Shown here piece by piece: positions 40,168-48,833 of a stretch of DNA of 64,000 nucleotides (its first letter is position 1; each line of letters starts with the position of its first letter). Under the pieces are notes generated by a model. It was not told the DNA's origin and searched no databases. It saw only the letters and a program-made list of their open reading frames with translations. The stretch is taken from positions 1,441,444-1,505,443 of the forward strand of contig JABFRN010000001.1 of the NCBI GenBank assembly GCA_013141175.1, read 5' to 3'. A program made the translations under genes and the position numbers. This DNA is from Lysobacter sp. GTDB lineage: Bacteria; Pseudomonadota; Gammaproteobacteria; Xanthomonadales; Xanthomonadaceae.

Positions 40168-41768
40168 GATGCCGGCCCGAAGAAGCTGGTGGGAACCTCT
40201 TCGCGGGCGCTGCCATCGACGGCTTCGACCACGAATTTGACCGCATGCCGCCCTTCCATGTCGTCTTCCGGCGCGCGCAAGGTCATCGGCAGCGACAGCA
40301 CTTCTTCGGCATGCGCGGTCACGACGGTATGCTCGGCGCGTAGCGTGATATCGCGCGGACCATCGACGCGGATGCGGTATTCCTTCGGCGCGACGGTTTT
40401 GTTGATGAGCTTCAGGGTGTAGTGGTTCTCGACGAAGTCTTCCTGCTCTTCTTCGCCATCGTCGTTTTCGACGCGCTCGTGGACTTCGCTGTACAGCGCA
40501 TTGCGATCGCGCAGCACTTCGACGATGAGTTCGCTGCGGTGGGTCACGCTCCACGCCCACGCGACCAGCAGCGCCGACAGCAGCAGGCCATAGACGATGA
40601 TGCGCGGGCGCAGCACTTTCGACGGTTTGCCGTCGATCTCGTTCTGGGTCGCGTAACGGATCAGGCCGTGCGGATAGCCGACCTTGTCCATCACTTCGTT
40701 GCAGGCGTCGATGCAGGCGCCGCAGGCGATGCACTCGTACTGCAGGCCGTTGCGGATGTCGATGCCGGTGGGGCAGACCTGCACGCAGATGGTGCAGTCG
40801 ATGCAGTCGCCCAGTTCGTCGGGCGCGAATTTCGGCAGCGGCTCGGCCTTCAGGCCCGGATCGGCGATGGCGGTGTTGCCGCGCGCGGCGACGAGGTTGT
40901 CGGCAGCGGTGTGGTGATGCGCGGCGCGGAACACGTAATCGTAGGCGCTTGCCTTGTCGATCAGCCCGCGCGCGCGGTTTGACATGGTGTCCAGCACGCT
41001 GGTCAGGCTGCCTTTCTTGCGCGGACCGCGCGGCTCGCCGCGCATCGGGTCGTAGGCGATGATCAGGGTGTTGCGGTCGAACATCGCGCTCTGGAAGCGC
41101 GCGTAGGGGCACATGTATTTGCAGACCTGCTCGCGCAGGAAGCCGGCGTTGCCCCAGGTGGCCAGCGCGTAGAACAGCACCCAGAAGGTTTCCCACCCGC
41201 TCCACGCGAACGGCACGAGGCGGTCGGCGAGTTCGCGGATCGGGGTGAAGAAGCCGACGAAGGTGAAGCCGGTCCACAGCGCGAACAGCAGCCACGCCAC
41301 GTGCTTGCTGCCGCGACGGCGGATCTTCTCGGCGGTCCACGGCGAGTTGTCGAATTTCATCCGCTTGCCGCGGTCGCCTTCCAGCTTGAGTTCGATCCAG
41401 ATGAAGACCTCGGTCCACACCGTCTGCGGGCAGGCATAACCGCACCACAGGCGCCCGGCCAGCGCGGTGAAGAAGAACAGCGCGAGACCCGCGATGATCA
41501 GCAGCATCGCCAGGAACACGAAATCCTGCGGCCAGAAATTCAGCCAGAACACATAGAACTTGCGCGCCGGCAGATCGAACAGCACCGACTGGCGGCCGTC
41601 CCAGTTCAGCCACGGAAATACGTAGTACATGCCCAGCAGCACCCACACCGCGATCGCGCGCAGGCGCTGGAAACGGCCGTCGACGTCGCGCGGATGGATC
41701 TTGCGCTCGCTCACGTACATGGACGCGGCTGCGTCGTCGGCGACTTCGATGGGAATCTGTTTTTTCAT
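40164..41768 (-). CDS. ccoG: cbb3 oxidase accessory protein CcoG (4Fe-4S ferredoxin type)
   Basis: A 534-residue polytopic iron-sulfur protein, reported in other bacteria as a cupric reductase in cbb3 biogenesis. Present are RLWCGYACPQTVWTE, CKYMCPYARFQ, and two ferredoxin clusters DCIDCTICVQVCPTG and ECIACGACIDACNEVMDK. The C-terminal 110 residues form a periplasmic Ig-like domain. ATG 41768 follows an AT-rich gap of 75 bp that may hold a secondary promoter. Confidence 0.94.
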   Translation of the reverse strand: MKKQIPIEVADDAAASMYVSERKIHPRDVDGRFQRLRAIAVWVLLGMYYVFPWLNWDGRQSVLFDLPARKFYVFWLNFWPQDFVFLAMLLIIAGLALFFFTALAGRLWCGYACPQTVWTEVFIWIELKLEGDRGKRMKFDNSPWTAEKIRRRGSKHVAWLLFALWTGFTFVGFFTPIRELADRLVPFAWSGWETFWVLFYALATWGNAGFLREQVCKYMCPYARFQSAMFDRNTLIIAYDPMRGEPRGPRKKGSLTSVLDTMSNRARGLIDKASAYDYVFRAAHHHTAADNLVAARGNTAIADPGLKAEPLPKFAPDELGDCIDCTICVQVCPTGIDIRNGLQYECIACGACIDACNEVMDKVGYPHGLIRYATQNEIDGKPSKVLRPRIIVYGLLLSALLVAWAWSVTHRSELIVEVLRDRNALYSEVHERVENDDGEEEQEDFVENHYTLKLINKTVAPKEYRIRVDGPRDITLRAEHTVVTAHAEEVLSLPMTLRAPEDDMEGRHAVKFVVEAVDGSAREEVPTSFFGPAS

Positions 41769-41843
41769 GGCGGCTAAGGCAAGGGGTGGCGGGGCCGAGC
41801 GCAGCTGCACCGCGGCCGGAAGATTATATTAGAAATAACTAAA

Positions 41844-42146
41844 TTAATCTTCGGACTTCAACGCGTGGTTGAAGCGGCTCGCCGGCCGCAGCAGGATCCA
41901 GGTGAACAGGCTGGAGGCGGCGGTGGCCGCCCAGAATGCGAAGAATCCGATCGCGTAGCCGGTTTCGCGGCTGATGTGGAGATCGGGGAAGGTGATGTCG
42001 CGCAGGGTCAACGGGTCGATCAGCGCGAAACAGACCATCGTCGATACCGCAGCGGCGAAGAAGCTCGGCCAAAGGATCGCGCCGAGCCGTTGCGCCATCG
42101 AACGTGGCGGATGGTCGAACGGCTGCGGCGCGGTTTCATGGCTCAT
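41844..42146 (-). CDS. Small two-helix membrane protein within the cco operon
   Basis: A 100-residue protein with hydrophobic segments at about 24-45 and 65-87 and a short periplasmic or cytoplasmic loop (LTLRDITFPDLHISRETG). Its ATG overlaps the ccoP stop (ATGA), so translation is coupled to the oxidase. I do not recognise the family. The tight coupling suggests an assembly or accessory subunit role for cbb3. Confidence 0.78.
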   Translation of the reverse strand: MSHETAPQPFDHPPRSMAQRLGAILWPSFFAAAVSTMVCFALIDPLTLRDITFPDLHISRETGYAIGFFAFWAATAASSLFTWILLRPASRFNHALKSED

Positions 42147-43099
42147 TGTTTTACTGTAGCGCTTTCGGCCTGGGCGGTCTTGCCGTGCGACAGCGACCAG
42201 ACGTAGGCCGCCGCGAGGCGGACGCGGGTTTCGCCGATCAGCGGCTGATGCGCCGGCATCTGTCCGTTGCGGCCCTGGCCGATGCTGGCTTCGACGATGT
42301 GCGAATCCTCGCCGTAGAGCCAGTAGTCGTCGGTCAGATCGGGCGCGCCCAGCGCCTGCATGCCCTTGCCTTCCGGCCCATGGCAGCTCACGCAGATCGT
42401 CTCGTACTTGCCCTTGCCGGCATTGGCCAGGCTGGTGTCGACCTTCTCGCCGCGCAGCGACTGCAGGTAGACCGCAACCTCGGTTACGCCCTGCTTGCCG
42501 CCCAGCGCGCTTTCCCAGGCCGGCATCGCCGCCTGACGGCCGTTCAGCACCGTTTCGAGGATCTGGTCGGGCTCGCCGCCCCAATGCCAGATGTTGTCGG
42601 TCAGGTTCGGATAACCCACCGCGCCCTGCGCCGAGGAACCGTGGCAGGTGGCGCAGTTGTTGGAGAAGATCGACTTGCCCAGCTTCAGCGCCTTGTCGTC
42701 TTTCGCGATCTCGTCGATCGCCTTGCCCTCGTACGGCGCGAACGCGATCGCGAGCTTCTTGTCCTGATCGGCCTTGTCGGCGTCGTGCTCTTTGGCCGAA
42801 CTCCAGCCGCTGTAGCCGGCGAAGGCGCCCAGACCCGGGAACCACGCCAGATAACCGACGGTGAAGATGATCGTCAGGTAGAAGAGGTTGTTCCACCACT
42901 TCGGCAACGGCTTGTTGTATTCGGTGATGTTCTCGTCCCAGACGTGGCTGGTGTCGGTGGGGCCCGGATCGCCGGGGCGGCGCTTGGCCGTCCACCAGAT
43001 CAGCCACAGGCAGCCGACGACGTTCAACACCACTACGGCGATGATGTACCACGACCAGCCTGCACTCATCGAACCCGCATTCATCGTGTCGGCGTTCAT
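42143..43099 (-). CDS. ccoP: cbb3-type cytochrome c oxidase subunit III (diheme CcoP)
   Basis: A 318-residue diheme cytochrome c. The N-terminal hydrophobic region (12-37 and 70-88) holds the CcoP membrane anchor. Two heme sites follow: CATCH (149-153) and CVSCH (236-240), each with a later Met ligand region. It passes electrons from donor cytochromes to CcoO/CcoN. The start codon overlaps the ccoQ stop. Confidence 0.95.
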   Translation of the reverse strand: MNADTMNAGSMSAGWSWYIIAVVVLNVVGCLWLIWWTAKRRPGDPGPTDTSHVWDENITEYNKPLPKWWNNLFYLTIIFTVGYLAWFPGLGAFAGYSGWSSAKEHDADKADQDKKLAIAFAPYEGKAIDEIAKDDKALKLGKSIFSNNCATCHGSSAQGAVGYPNLTDNIWHWGGEPDQILETVLNGRQAAMPAWESALGGKQGVTEVAVYLQSLRGEKVDTSLANAGKGKYETICVSCHGPEGKGMQALGAPDLTDDYWLYGEDSHIVEASIGQGRNGQMPAHQPLIGETRVRLAAAYVWSLSHGKTAQAESATVKQ

Positions 43100-43272
43100 C
43101 GGCCTGTCTCCTCTTCGTTCGTTCTGTTCGTTGGCGCGCCGTCGGGCGCGTCGTCGCCGAAGGGCAACTGCGCGGCGGCTTCGAATTCCTGTTTGCGTCT
43201 GGGGCTGAAGGCCCAGAGGCTGCCGACCAGGAAGAGCATCAGCAGGATGGCGGTGACGATACCGGAGAGCAT
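43096..43272 (-). CDS. ccoQ: cbb3 oxidase subunit CcoQ
   Basis: A 58-residue protein I translated directly from 43272 down: MLSGIVTAILLMLFLVGSLW forms one helix, followed by AFSPRRKQEFE and an acidic tail. Position (3 bp after ccoO, overlapping ccoP), size and the helix-plus-RRKQEF pattern are those of CcoQ/FixQ. CcoQ stabilises the interaction of CcoP with the core complex. Confidence 0.88.
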   Translation of the reverse strand: MLSGIVTAILLMLFLVGSLWAFSPRRKQEFEAAAQLPFGDDAPDGAPTNRTNEEETGR

Positions 43273-43275
43273 GGC

Positions 43276-43890
43276 TCAGCCTCCCCGCGGCGCGTGCTTG
43301 CCGAGGCCCTGCAGATAGGCGACCACGGCGTCGAGTTCGCTCTTGCCCTGCACCGCTTCGGCCGCACCATCGATCTCGGCCTGCGTGTAGGGATCGCCCA
43401 GGGTATGCAGCGCCTGCATCTTCTTCTTCACCAGCGCACCGTCGACCTGCGCTTTGGACAGCCACGGGAAGCCCGGCATGTTCGATTCCGGCACCAGATC
43501 GCGCGGGTTGTTCATGTGCACACGATGCCAGTCGTCGGAATAACGGCCGCCGACGCGGGCCAGATCCGGCCCGGTGCGCTTGCTGCCCCACTGGAACGGG
43601 CGGTCGTAGACCGATTCACCGGCCAGCGAGTAGTGGCCGTAACGCTCGGTCTCGAAGCGCAGCGTGCGCACCATCTGCGAATGGCAGTTGTAGCAGCCTT
43701 CGCGGATGTAGACCTCGCGACCGGCCAGCTCCAGCGGCGGATAGGGCTTCACGCCCGGCAGCGGTTTGATCGCTTCGGCCTGGTACATCAGCGGGATGAT
43801 TTCCACCAACCCGCCGAAGGAAATCGCGACCGCGATCAGGATGGCCATCAGGCCGATGTTCTTTTCTACTTTCTCGTGAGCGTGGCTCAT
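43276..43890 (-). CDS. ccoO: cbb3-type cytochrome c oxidase subunit II (monoheme CcoO)
   Basis: A 204-residue membrane-anchored cytochrome c. The helix at 12-36 precedes [20 protein letters not shown] with heme motif CYNCH (66-70). Downstream SNMPGFPWL carries the Met ligand. It follows ccoN by 55 bp. Confidence 0.96.
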   Translation of the reverse strand: MSHAHEKVEKNIGLMAILIAVAISFGGLVEIIPLMYQAEAIKPLPGVKPYPPLELAGREVYIREGCYNCHSQMVRTLRFETERYGHYSLAGESVYDRPFQWGSKRTGPDLARVGGRYSDDWHRVHMNNPRDLVPESNMPGFPWLSKAQVDGALVKKKMQALHTLGDPYTQAEIDGAAEAVQGKSELDAVVAYLQGLGKHAPRGG

Positions 43891-43945
43891 GGTCTGTGCC
43901 TCGGATGTAATGGGGTCGTGGCGGCGTGGCGTCGGCCCGGGGAAC

Positions 43946-45379
43946 TCAGGCGCGCGCCTCGCTGGCGTCCGGCGTCAGCACCGGGTACTGCACCGGGCCC
44001 TTCGCGGCCTGCCAGGTCCGCACCACGTTCACGGCCATGATCAGCATGCCGGTCAGCACCAGCCCACCGCCGGCAAGACGGCCGAGATAGTAGGGGTAGG
44101 TCGCGTTCAACGATTCGACGAAGCTGTAGGTCAGCGTGCCGTCGGCGTTGGTGGCGCGCCACATCAGGCCCTGCATCACGCCCGCGATCCACATCGAGGC
44201 GATGTAGAACACCACGCCGATGGTATGGATCCAGAAGTGCGTGTCGATCAGCTTGACCGACCACATTTCCTTCTGGCCCAGCAAGCGCGGCAGCAGCGCG
44301 TAGATCGAGCCGATCGAGATCATCGCCACCCAGCCCAAGGCACCGGAATGCACGTGGCCGATGGTCCAGTCGGTGTAATGCGACAGCGAGTTGACGGTCT
44401 TGATCGACATCATCGGACCTTCGAAGGTCGACATGCCGTAGAAGCTCAGCGAGACGATCAGGAACTTGAGGATCGGATCGGTACGCAGCTTATGCCACGC
44501 GCCCGAGAGGGTCATCATGCCGTTGATCATGCCGCCCCACGATGGCGCCAGCAGGATCAGCGAGAACACCATGCCCAGGCTCTGCGCCCAGTCCGGCAGC
44601 GCGGTGTACTGCAGATGGTGCGGGCCGGCCCACATGTAGATGGCGATCAGCGCCCAGAAATGCACGATCGACAGGCGATACGAGTACACCGGGCGGCCGG
44701 TCTGCTTCGGGATGAAGTAGTACATCATTCCCAGGAAGCCGGCGGTCAGGAAGAAGCCCACCGCATTGTGGCCGTACCACCATTGCACCATCGCATCGAC
44801 GGCGCCGCTGTAGATCGGGAAGGAGCTGGTGAGCGTGACCGGGATCGCGAGGCTGTTGACGATATGCAGCAGGGCCACGGCGATGATGAAGGCGCCGAAG
44901 AACCAGTTCGCCACATAGATGTGCTTGACCTTGCGCTTGACGATGGTGCCGAAGAACAGCACCCCGTAGGCCACCCAGATCACTGCGATCAGGATGTCGA
45001 TCGGCCAGATCAGCTCGGCGTATTCCTTGCCTTCGGTCAGCCCCAACGGGAGGGTGATCGCGGCCAGCAGGATCACCAGTTGCCAGCCCCAGAACACGAA
45101 GGACGCCAACTTGTCCGACAGCAGCCGGACGTGGCTGGTGCGCTGGACCACGTACAGGCTGGTCGCGAACAGGGCGCATCCGCCGAAGGCGAAGATCACC
45201 GCATTCGTGTGCAATGGCCGCAACCGGCCGTAGGACAGCCATGGCAGGTCGAAATTGAGTGCGGGCCAGTAAAGCTGGGCAGCAATGATCACGCCTACCA
45301 GCATCCCAACGATGCCCCAGACCACGGTCATTACCGAGAATTGCAAAACTACTTTGTCGTTGTATGTGTCCGCGGCCAT
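43946..45379 (-). CDS. ccoN: cbb3-type cytochrome c oxidase catalytic subunit I (CcoN)
   Basis: A 477-residue heme-copper oxidase subunit with 12 helices. Heme and copper ligands lie in [31 protein letters not shown] (with the cross-link-type Tyr further on), the HH pair in [14 protein letters not shown] and the [11 protein letters not shown] block. It reduces oxygen at very low concentration and pumps protons. The frame extends upstream of 45379, but AGGAGG sits eight bases before this ATG and the FNR/ANR box lies beyond. Confidence 0.96.
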   Translation of the reverse strand: MAADTYNDKVVLQFSVMTVVWGIVGMLVGVIIAAQLYWPALNFDLPWLSYGRLRPLHTNAVIFAFGGCALFATSLYVVQRTSHVRLLSDKLASFVFWGWQLVILLAAITLPLGLTEGKEYAELIWPIDILIAVIWVAYGVLFFGTIVKRKVKHIYVANWFFGAFIIAVALLHIVNSLAIPVTLTSSFPIYSGAVDAMVQWWYGHNAVGFFLTAGFLGMMYYFIPKQTGRPVYSYRLSIVHFWALIAIYMWAGPHHLQYTALPDWAQSLGMVFSLILLAPSWGGMINGMMTLSGAWHKLRTDPILKFLIVSLSFYGMSTFEGPMMSIKTVNSLSHYTDWTIGHVHSGALGWVAMISIGSIYALLPRLLGQKEMWSVKLIDTHFWIHTIGVVFYIASMWIAGVMQGLMWRATNADGTLTYSFVESLNATYPYYLGRLAGGGLVLTGMLIMAVNVVRTWQAAKGPVQYPVLTPDASEARA

Positions 45380-45403
45380 GGATGCCTCCTTCGGTTGACG
45401 CGA

Positions 45404-45445
45404 ATAGTATGAATCAACGCCGACTGCCGTTTTGATCCGGATCAA
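45404..45445 (-). promoter_or_regulatory. ccoN promoter with FNR/ANR box (class II arrangement)
   Basis: TTGATCCGGATCAA at 45432-45445 matches the FNR/ANR consensus TTGAT-N4-ATCAA exactly. On the minus strand TACTAT at 45409-45404 serves as -10; its centre is 32 bp from the box centre, as in class II FNR promoters (box at -41.5). The predicted start is near 45397, 18 bp before the ATG. It predicts induction of the cbb3 operon at low oxygen. Confidence 0.88.
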
Positions 45446-45544
45446 GCGGCAGGAAGACCGGGCGCCTTCGTGGGCGCACGCGGCTCGCCAAGGCGATGCA
45501 AGCGGCCGGCTATACTCCGCCCAGTCACTACCCACGATCGCGAC

Positions 45545-47053
45545 ATGACCGTTTTTTCCCTGAAATCCATTTCGTTGGCGGGACTGGTCCTGGCGGGCGG
45601 GATATCCCTGTCCTATCGTGCCGCCCAAGACGATCATGCGACTCGATCCGCAGCGAGTCCGGTGGATGTCGCCGCCGCACCACGTGCGACGACGCGCCGC
45701 CACGGCATCGGTAGGCAGACGGTTCAGGTCCCGGCCGAGGCGGCCTTCGTGCCCCATGGGATTGGAAGCGCGAGCGGAGGCAGCGGCCCGCACAAAGTCA
45801 CCGGCATTTCGAGCGGCTTCGGCTACGCGCCCTATCAGATCTATCCGGTCGACGAGTGGCTGGCTGAATCCGTCGCCATCGGAGATTTCGACGCCGACGG
45901 TCGCAAGGACATCGCACTCACCACCGTGAGTTCGGGGTTCAGTAGCGACGGGATGAAGGTGTTCATTTATCTGCAGGCAGACGATGGCGGACTCCTGGCA
46001 CCGATCAAGGTGCCTTACCTCGGATTCGCCGCCCAGGCCACCGGTCTGACCGTCGGCAACATCGACAACGACGATACGACGGACATCATCGTCGGCCACG
46101 ATCGTGGGATCACCGCGATCCGCGGGAACCGCGACCGCGACTTCCAGCCCACCCCGCTTCCTGGTTGGCTGCGCAGCACCGATGTCGGGTTGATCGATTT
46201 CAATGTCGATGGCCGGCTTGATGTGCTGGCACAGAGCTGGAGCGACGGAGCCGCGATCCACCTCGGCGACGGGCGCGGGGGCTTCGCGGAACCGGTGCCG
46301 TTCAACACCTCCGCATTCGGCTACAACCATCTGAGCGTCGGCGATGTGACCGGCGATGGCCTGCCCGACATGGTGCTCACCCAAGGGCAGGGATTCGCGT
46401 ATTTCTGGGTCTATCCCAACCGCTGGTCCGGCGGCATCGGTCCCGCCATCCGCTACGACCTGGATACGAGCAGATCACGGCCTTGGGGCAATGCGATCGG
46501 GGATTTCGACAATGACGGTCGCAACGACATCGCGCTTTCAATTCCCGAAAACAGGCCATACAGCACGGTCAATCTCTTCATGCAGGGCGCGGATGGGCGC
46601 TTGCAAGCGGGGCGGATCCTGCCGAGTTACGACATCGTCGAACCGCTGGTCGCCGCAGATCTCGACAGCAACGGTCTGGCCGATCTGGCGACCGCGCATG
46701 GCGGCTGGAACAAATTCGGCGTTTACCTGCAGGACGCATCCGGTCTTCGTCCAGAAGTCCTGTTCGACATGCCGCCGACCTATACCAGTCATTACGAAAG
46801 CAACGGCATGGCCGTCGGCGATATCAACGGCGATGGCTGTCCTGATATCGTCGTCGCCGATTACGCCAACGGACTGGTGGTGCTGCGGGGGAAAAACTGC
46901 CACCCGCGTGTGAGGATCGACAGCGGGTCGTGCCGGCTCGAAAACGCACTGTCGCCCAACTTCGCCGCGAACTCGGCGCCCGCAGCCGACACGACAGCGG
47001 TCACGCCCAGCCTATCGGCGGGCATCACGAGCATTCGCCGCACCGCACGCTGA
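45545..47053 (+). CDS. Exported FG-GAP/VCBS repeat protein
   Basis: A 502-residue protein with an N-terminal signal or anchor ([18 protein letters not shown]). At least six repeats of the FG-GAP/VCBS type follow, each centred on a calcium-binding-like DxDxDGxxD loop: [78 protein letters not shown]. These form a beta-propeller used in adhesion or carbohydrate binding. No enzymatic domain is seen. It is divergent from ccoN and shares its promoter region, but needs not be ANR-controlled. Confidence 0.85.
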   Translation: MTVFSLKSISLAGLVLAGGISLSYRAAQDDHATRSAASPVDVAAAPRATTRRHGIGRQTVQVPAEAAFVPHGIGSASGGSGPHKVTGISSGFGYAPYQIYPVDEWLAESVAIGDFDADGRKDIALTTVSSGFSSDGMKVFIYLQADDGGLLAPIKVPYLGFAAQATGLTVGNIDNDDTTDIIVGHDRGITAIRGNRDRDFQPTPLPGWLRSTDVGLIDFNVDGRLDVLAQSWSDGAAIHLGDGRGGFAEPVPFNTSAFGYNHLSVGDVTGDGLPDMVLTQGQGFAYFWVYPNRWSGGIGPAIRYDLDTSRSRPWGNAIGDFDNDGRNDIALSIPENRPYSTVNLFMQGADGRLQAGRILPSYDIVEPLVAADLDSNGLADLATAHGGWNKFGVYLQDASGLRPEVLFDMPPTYTSHYESNGMAVGDINGDGCPDIVVADYANGLVVLRGKNCHPRVRIDSGSCRLENALSPNFAANSAPAADTTAVTPSLSAGITSIRRTAR

Positions 47054-47067
47054 AGCGCGCATCGTCC

Positions 47068-47958
47068 TCAGACATCTCCCTCGTCCGGCCAACCCTCGCC
47101 GGTGCCGCGATGGAACACCGTATCGGTATCGAGCACCGTGCCGGCGGGCATCGAGTCCTGCGCGCCGACGCGGGCATAGATCGGGGTGAAGTCCGGACGG
47201 GTGGCATCCATCAACTGTTGGTAGCTGTCGATGACGAAGTACGTTTTCTGGTAGCTGTCGATGCGGTAGCGGGTGCACATGATCCGCTCCAGATCGAAAC
47301 CGATCCGGTTGGGCGCGGCGCTGTCGAGGCAGTACAGGCTCTCGCCCTTGGAGCTGAGGATGCCCGCGCCGTAGATGCGCAGGCCGCCGGCCTCGCGGAT
47401 CAGGCCGAATTCGACCGTGTACCAGTACAGGCGGGTCAGGTTGGCCAGTGCCTGCGGGCCGATGCCGTGCGCCTTGACCCCGCCGCGCCCGTACGCGGCG
47501 ATGTAGTCGGCGAACATCGGGTTCATCAGCAGCGGCACATGCCCGAACAGGTCGTGGAAGAGGTCGGGTTCGGCCAGATAGTCGAGTTGCTCGGGCTTGC
47601 GGATCCACCAGGTGACCGGAAAGCGGCGGTTGGCGAGGTGCTCGAAAAAGTCCAACTCCGGCAGCAGGCCCTCGACGCCGATGATTTCCCAGCCGGTCGC
47701 GGCGCGCAGCATGCGGTTGAGGTCGTCGAACTTCGGGATCCGGTCCGCCGACATGCCCATCGTCAGCTGGTTGCGCAGGAACTCTTCGCTGGCACGACCG
47801 ACCAGCAGCTGCTGCTGGCGCGCGAACAGGATCGACCAGACCTCGTGATCGGTGGCCGTGTAATCGGCCCACGGCTGCTCGACCACCGCCGTGGTGTAGA
47901 CCGGCACGTAACCCTTGTCGGTCATCAGGTGTTCGACACGTTCTGGGGTAGGCGTCAT
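47068..47958 (-). CDS. phhA: Phenylalanine-4-hydroxylase
   Basis: A 296-residue iron- and pterin-dependent monooxygenase converting phenylalanine to tyrosine. The facial triad is visible: His135 and His140 in PDLFHDLFGHVP and Glu183 in YWYTVEFGL. The upstream open frame (to 48588) is a shadow of the divergent regulator gene. ATG 47958 starts MTPTPERVEH. It is divergent from the Lrp-type gene, which is the likely regulator of aromatic amino acid use. Confidence 0.94.
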   Translation of the reverse strand: MTPTPERVEHLMTDKGYVPVYTTAVVEQPWADYTATDHEVWSILFARQQQLLVGRASEEFLRNQLTMGMSADRIPKFDDLNRMLRAATGWEIIGVEGLLPELDFFEHLANRRFPVTWWIRKPEQLDYLAEPDLFHDLFGHVPLLMNPMFADYIAAYGRGGVKAHGIGPQALANLTRLYWYTVEFGLIREAGGLRIYGAGILSSKGESLYCLDSAAPNRIGFDLERIMCTRYRIDSYQKTYFVIDSYQQLMDATRPDFTPIYARVGAQDSMPAGTVLDTDTVFHRGTGEGWPDEGDV

Positions 47959-48008
47959 GGCGCTTCCGGTGCGGGCTAGAGGTCTGGACACTGTAGGCGG
48001 ATTTTGGC

Positions 48009-48029
48009 GCAACAGGCTTGCCTTGTTGC
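48009..48029. promoter_or_regulatory. Imperfect dyad between phhA and the Lrp-type gene, possible operator
   Basis: GCAACAGGC (48009-48017) faces CTTGTTGC (48022-48029) across a short centre, in the 129-bp divergent spacer. Lrp/AsnC proteins often bind such dyads between their own gene and the target. A CATAAT -10-like element for the regulator gene occurs at 48063-48068. The evidence is suggestive only. Confidence 0.35.
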
Positions 48030-48087
48030 AAGCACTACCGCTCGATCTGCAATAAAATTGCGCATAATCTGAAATCGGAGCAATTCC

Positions 48088-48561
48088 ATGCCTGCCGTGG
48101 ATCTCGACCGCATCGACCTGCTGCTGTTGGCCGAACTGCAGCGCGGCGGACGCCAGACCAATACCGAACTGGCCGACCGCGTGCATCTGTCGCCCTCGGC
48201 CTGCCTGCGTCGGGTGCAGCGGCTGGAACGGGAAGGCGTGATCTCCGGCTACCGCGCCGAAGTCGACCCGGAACGCCTGGGTCTCGGCCTGCAGGCGTTC
48301 GTGCGGGTCCAGCTGACGCGCCACGACGCCGAGGCGGTGGCCGCCTTCGCCGGCTTCGTCAACGAGTGGGACGAGGTGGTGGCGTGCCATGCGCTGGCGG
48401 GCGATATGGATTATCTGTTGCAGGTGGTGGTCCGCGACCTGGAGCACTTCTCGCGCTTCCTGCTGGACCGGTTGTTGAATCAGGCGGGAGTGGCGGATGT
48501 GAATTCGAGTTTCGTGCTGCGCACGGTGAAGGCGTTCAGGGGGTTGCCGCTGGGGCGGTGA
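48088..48561 (+). CDS. Lrp/AsnC family transcriptional regulator
   Basis: A 157-residue regulator. The N-terminal winged HTH (DRIDLLLLAELQRGGRQTNT through ACLRRVQRLEREGVISGYRA) and the C-terminal RAM ligand-binding domain (VVACHALAGDMDYLLQVVVRDLEHF) are complete. ATG 48088 follows GGAG at normal spacing. Divergence from phhA suggests it senses phenylalanine, tyrosine or a related amino acid and controls phhA, as known for Lrp-type PhhR analogues; this is inference. Confidence 0.93.
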   Translation: MPAVDLDRIDLLLLAELQRGGRQTNTELADRVHLSPSACLRRVQRLEREGVISGYRAEVDPERLGLGLQAFVRVQLTRHDAEAVAAFAGFVNEWDEVVACHALAGDMDYLLQVVVRDLEHFSRFLLDRLLNQAGVADVNSSFVLRTVKAFRGLPLGR

Positions 48562-48591
48562 GGGTTTTGGTTTTGTTGCATGTCTCACTGA

Positions 48592-48805
48592 GTCGTCGCC
48601 CCCGCGAACGCGGGGGTCCAGCGTCTTTGCGCTTTGCTGGTTTGAAGATGACGACTGATGGTTCGCGGGGAGAGCCTGGAACCTTTTTCGCGCTGGTGCG
48701 CGAAAAAGGTTCCAGGCTTTCCCGGTAATCGCTCAGCTACAGGCTTTGAACCTGCAGTGGAAAAACGCAAAGACGCTGGACCCCCGCGTTCGCGGGGGTG
48801 ACGAC
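48592..48805. repeat. 214-bp nested palindromic element with 40-bp inverted ends
   Basis: Outer arms 48592-48631 and 48766-48805 are reverse complements with one mismatch in 40; each contains its own palindrome CCCCGCGAACGCGGGG. Inside lies the perfect hairpin at 48673-48718. The ends resemble those around the GIY-YIG fragment at 53785-54175 (GTCGTC, CCCCGCGAACGCGGGG, CCAG, GTCTT). It sits between the ends of the Lrp-type gene and the ankyrin gene and looks like a MITE-like or REPIN-like unit. Confidence 0.88.
48673..48718. terminator. Perfect 21-bp hairpin inside the 214-bp element, bidirectional terminator-like
   Basis: Arms 48673-48693 and 48698-48718 are exact complements with the loop TGGT. 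Each arm carries a TTTTT/AAAAA tract within the stem rather than after it, so it is not a textbook intrinsic terminator. It lies between convergent genes and could stop both transcripts. Confidence 0.5.
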
Positions 48806-48833
48806 ACTTTGGATAGCGCCAGCGGCGCAAAAA

